Notes under the pieces: model-generated
The model's input: the letters and a program-made list of their open reading frames with translations, nothing else
The model's database searches: none
Told to the model about the DNA's origin: nothing
Made by a program: the position numbers and the translations under genes
Assembly: GCF_947500995.1 (NCBI RefSeq)
Contig: NZ_CANMUA010000008.1
Span: 62,001-126,000, forward strand
Direction: 5' to 3'
DNA from: an uncultured Serinicoccus sp.
GTDB lineage: Bacteria; Actinomycetota; Actinomycetes; Actinomycetales; Dermatophilaceae
DNA: 64,000 nucleotides
Part shown: positions 61,605 through 64,000 of the stretch, piece after piece
How positions within the stretch are numbered: position 1 is the stretch's first letter
Layout: the number at the start of each line of letters is the position of its first letter

Positions 61605-62828
61605 TCAGTAGGTCGGCAGGGTCGGGTCGACCTGCTCGATCCACGCGAGGATCCCGCCGGTCATGACGCTGACGTCCCCGTGCCCGAGCCGCACCAGGTG
61701 GGCCGCCGCACGCTGGGCCCGCGGGCCCGCCTTGCAGTAGACGACCACCGGGCCGGGCGGCAGGTGGTGGTCGAGGTCCTCCCAGCTCAGGACCTCACCG
61801 ACCGGCACGAGCAGCGCCCCGGGGACGGTCCCGAGCTCGTGCTCGGCCGGCTCCCGCACGTCCAGCACCACGGGGGCCGCACCCGCCGTGCCGTCGCCCG
61901 TCGGGCAGGAGCCGATGACGTCGGGCCGGGTGGGAGCCTCACCACCACCGGCGGGAGCCGACGGGAGGCCTGCGCCGAGCATCCCGGCCACCTCCGCCGG
62001 GCCGACCTCGGGCAGCGGCACGACCGGCCGCAGCTGCTCGCGCTGCTCCGGCTGCACCACGGCCCCGACCGGACGCAGGGGTACCTCCCTGGTGCGCTGC
62101 GTCAGCGCGTCGATGAGCAGGATGCGACCGACCAGCGGCTCCCCGAAACCGCAGACCAGCTTGACCACCTCCGCCGCCATGATCGAGCCCACCTGGCCGA
62201 CCAGCGCCCCGAGCACCCCCGCCTCCGAGCAGCTGGGGACGTCCTCCGCGCGGGGTGGCACCGGGAAGAGGTCCCGCAGGGACACGGCGTCCTCGACGCC
62301 CGGCACGAAGGTCGACAGCTGGGCGTCGAAGCGCAGCACCGCGGCCCACACCAGGGGGACCCCCAGGGCGACGCAGGCGTCGGACACGGCATACCGGGTC
62401 GGGAAGTTGTCGGCACCGTCGAGCACGACGTCGTGCCCGCGCAGCAGCTCCTGCGCGTTGCCCGCGTCGATCCGGGTACGCCGCACGCTCACCGACACGT
62501 CCGGGTTCAGCCCGCGGACGAAGGCCTCGGCGGAGGCCCCCTTGGGGGTGCCCACGGCGTCGGCGCGGTGGATGACCTGCCGCTGGAGGTTGGTGACGTC
62601 CACGTCGTCGTCGTCGATCACCGTGAGGTGCCCGACGCCGGCGGCGGCCAGGTAGGCGAGCACCGGGCTGCCGAGCCCTCCGGCCCCCACCACGGCCACG
62701 CTGGCGTTCAGCAGGCGGCGCTGCGCGCTCATGCCCATGCCGGGCACCAGGAGGTGACGTGAGTAGCGGGACACCTGCTCGGGCGTCAGCGGCGGGCCGG
62801 GCTCGACCAACGGCGGCAGCGGGGTCAT
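61605..62828 (-). CDS. moeZ: MoeZ-like adenylyltransferase with rhodanese domain
   Basis: 407 residues. N-terminal E1-like domain: RYSRHLLVPGMG, AVVGAGGLGSPVLAYLA (ATP loop) near 50, DDDDVDVTNLQRQVIHR near 77. C-terminal rhodanese domain with active-site loop YCKAGPRAQ near 370. It adenylates the MoaD (or ThiS) C-terminus and supplies sulfur as persulfide. The CxxC zinc pair of E. coli MoeB is reduced to PSCSEAG, usual in MoeZ. ATG 62828 picked over an upstream low-complexity start. Confidence 0.92.
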   Translation of the reverse strand: MTPLPPLVEPGPPLTPEQVSRYSRHLLVPGMGMSAQRRLLNASVAVVGAGGLGSPVLAYLAAAGVGHLTVIDDDDVDVTNLQRQVIHRADAVGTPKGASAEAFVRGLNPDVSVSVRRTRIDAGNAQELLRGHDVVLDGADNFPTRYAVSDACVALGVPLVWAAVLRFDAQLSTFVPGVEDAVSLRDLFPVPPRAEDVPSCSEAGVLGALVGQVGSIMAAEVVKLVCGFGEPLVGRILLIDALTQRTREVPLRPVGAVVQPEQREQLRPVVPLPEVGPAEVAGMLGAGLPSAPAGGGEAPTRPDVIGSCPTGDGTAGAAPVVLDVREPAEHELGTVPGALLVPVGEVLSWEDLDHHLPPGPVVVYCKAGPRAQRAAAHLVRLGHGDVSVMTGGILAWIEQVDPTLPTY

Positions 62829-62859
62829 GGACCCAGTGTGCACGCCCGCCGCGCGCGGC

Positions 62860-63738
62860 TCACCGCCGTGCCGGGACGGGGATGCGGCCGGAGGCGTCGC
62901 GCTGCACGACACCCTCGCCCACGAGCCGGCTGAGCCACGGATGGTCCGGCTCGGCGCCCCACCGCTCGCGCCAGACCGCGGCGTGGGCCCGGGCGTAGCG
63001 TGCCTCCTGGTCCGGCGTCAGGCGCTCGCTGGGCTGGCGGTAGGCCTCGGCGCCGCCGACCCAGACCAACGTCCCGCCCGCCCGGTCCACGACGTGGGCG
63101 AAGTCGTGCGCCTCCAGGCCCGGGCCGACGTAGTCGGTGCAGAAGCCGCCGGTCTGGTGGAAGTGGTCGGCGCTCAGCGCGAAGCTGGCCGGGGTGAAGA
63201 GGTGCAGGCGCTCGTTCACCTGCGTCTCGCCGGGCGCGAGCGCGGGCGCGCCGGGTGCCCGCAGGCTCAGCTCGTGCATCTGGCGCAGGGGGTAGCCCAG
63301 CGCGGGATTCTCCAGCGGCGGGAGCCTCAGGACCGGCGAACTCCACACCACCGGACCGGCGGGGGTGCCCGTCTCGCGCTGGTCGGTGACGGCGGCGACA
63401 TACCTCTCCAGCGTGCGCGGTCCGGGGATGACCGCGGCGTCGAGGAAGACAAGGACGTCGGCGCCCTGCTCCACGGCGAGCTCGGCAGCGCGGTTGCGGG
63501 CGGCGGCGTAGGGCAGAGCGCGCCGGTCGGTGGTCACCGGCTTGACGATCGTCTGCCAGCGGTCGGTCCCGAGGGGAAGCCGACCACGGGTGAGGTCGCG
63601 GTCTCCCATGGAGATGACGACGTGCAACGCGGGCGGCATCGTCCCTACCGACAGGCCGTCTACCTGGGCCAGCAGGTGGTCGTGATGCCCGCGCGTCATG
63701 GTCAGCACAGCAACAGTCACGGGCACGCGCCGAATCAT
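62860..63738 (-). CDS. Family 2-like glycosyltransferase
   Basis: 292 residues. VTVAVLTMTRGHHDHLLAQ is a GT-A nucleotide-sugar fold start; YAAARNRAAELAVEQGADVLVFLDAAVIP near 95 gives the DxD-equivalent Asp; HDFAHVVDRAGGTLVWVGGAEAYRQ near 225 is the acceptor region. No membrane segment. Acceptor unknown; natural product or cell-surface sugar are both possible. It lies 31 bases upstream of moeZ on the same strand, which may be chance. Confidence 0.75.
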   Translation of the reverse strand: MIRRVPVTVAVLTMTRGHHDHLLAQVDGLSVGTMPPALHVVISMGDRDLTRGRLPLGTDRWQTIVKPVTTDRRALPYAAARNRAAELAVEQGADVLVFLDAAVIPGPRTLERYVAAVTDQRETGTPAGPVVWSSPVLRLPPLENPALGYPLRQMHELSLRAPGAPALAPGETQVNERLHLFTPASFALSADHFHQTGGFCTDYVGPGLEAHDFAHVVDRAGGTLVWVGGAEAYRQPSERLTPDQEARYARAHAAVWRERWGAEPDHPWLSRLVGEGVVQRDASGRIPVPARR

Positions 63739-63832
63739 AGGCAGCCCATCTGGACGGTCACTACATCCCAAAGGGTGGTTCTCGGGCCGCCGACCGAGGC
63801 GGTTCGGCGTGCCAGGCCCCCCTGCCCCCGCG

Positions 63833-63838
63833 TAAGGT
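63833..63838 (+). promoter_or_regulatory. -10 box TAAGGT (leaderless type)
   Basis: TAAGGT ends 7 bases before ATG 63846 of the response regulator gene. Confidence 0.5.
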
Positions 63839-63845
63839 GCGGGGC

Positions 63846-64000
63846 ATGGCTGGGACAGAGCCGCTCCGCGTGGCCCTGATGAACGACTTCGAGGTGGTCG
63901 TCCGGGGCCTCCAGGCCATGCTCGAACCCTTCCAGCACCGGGTCTCGGTGGTCGAGCTGGGGGCTCAGTCGGAGGTCGAGCAGTCGGTCGACGTGACCCT
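63846..64000 (+). CDS. Response regulator, N-terminal fragment (runs off right edge)
   Basis: 51 residues visible. LRVALMNDFEVVVRGLQAML is the first strand and helix of a receiver domain, with Asn-Asp-Phe in place of the common acidic pair. NarL/LuxR-type regulators of this start usually carry a C-terminal helix-turn-helix, but that part is outside the window. No kinase is visible. Confidence 0.7.
   Translation, partial: MAGTEPLRVALMNDFEVVVRGLQAMLEPFQHRVSVVELGAQSEVEQSVDVT

Overview
The window is a contiguous piece of a very GC-rich (roughly 73 %) actinobacterial chromosome. Dense, mostly single-copy genes with GTG/ATG/TTG starts, leaderless-type TANNNT promoters, a DtxR/IdeR-type iron box, a class E/F-like sortase and ABATE/CGNR regulators fit Actinomycetota, and the gene style resembles Micrococcales (Intrasporangiaceae/Ornithinimicrobiaceae-like). 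No rRNA or universal marker is present, so the genus is inference. I see no tRNA, rRNA, CRISPR array, insertion sequence, phage gene or integrase, and no gene-free stretch over about 260 bases.

Layout. 1-6.6 kb: the start of a histidine ammonia-lyase running off the left edge, a class I glutamine amidotransferase divergent from an ASCH protein, a medium-chain reductase divergent from glycogen phosphorylase, and an IclR regulator. 6.7-18 kb: a nucleoside transporter, an mraY gene away from any division cluster, a quinone oxidoreductase, Nudix, FAD dehydrogenase, membrane metallophosphoesterase, RNA cyclic phosphodiesterase, DsbA-like thioredoxin, DedA-like protein, carbamate kinase and a YciI protein. 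18.4-26.7 kb: a tiny ribbon-helix-helix gene coupled to a double-VOC protein, a cystathionine gamma-synthase-type PLP enzyme, a CGNR regulator divergent from an EamA transporter, a DUF4230 protein, and divergent S10 and M3 peptidases. 27-35 kb: a MarR/RND efflux pair, then a coupled three-gene operon (PaaK-like ligase, small alpha/beta-barrel protein, acyltransferase-nitroreductase fusion) that I could not assign to a pathway. 35-46.8 kb: a G6PDH paralogue, VIT family protein, MFS exporter, sortase plus acidic surface protein, Na+/H+ antiporter, coiled-coil protein, BioY, PfkA and threonine dehydratase. 46.9-51.8 kb: a complete iron-siderophore uptake module (reductase, lipoprotein, two permeases, ATPase) under one iron box. 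52-64 kb: a PH-domain protein, an MMPL/MarR pair, molybdenum-cofactor genes (mogA-moaA on + and moaD-mobA-moeZ on -) flanking an NCS1 permease with a solute-binding lipoprotein, a glycosyltransferase, and the start of a response regulator at the right edge.

The most unusual material is between and beneath the genes: (i) contiguous 22-bp tandem repeats at four gene 3' ends; (ii) several families of 50-90 bp imperfect inverted repeats, two of them present twice; (iii) a strongly over-represented octamer GGTATGCC/GGCATACC, kept even at the cost of codon preference; (iv) a duplicated operator in the CGNR/EamA divergent promoter; and (v) a triple 9-bp GTCACA-type repeat upstream of the sortase/surface-protein operon. 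Among genes, the PaaK-like/acyltransferase-nitroreductase operon, the RHH-VOC pair and the lipoprotein-NCS1 pair are the best candidates for undescribed systems. All family assignments come from reading the sequence; no search was run.
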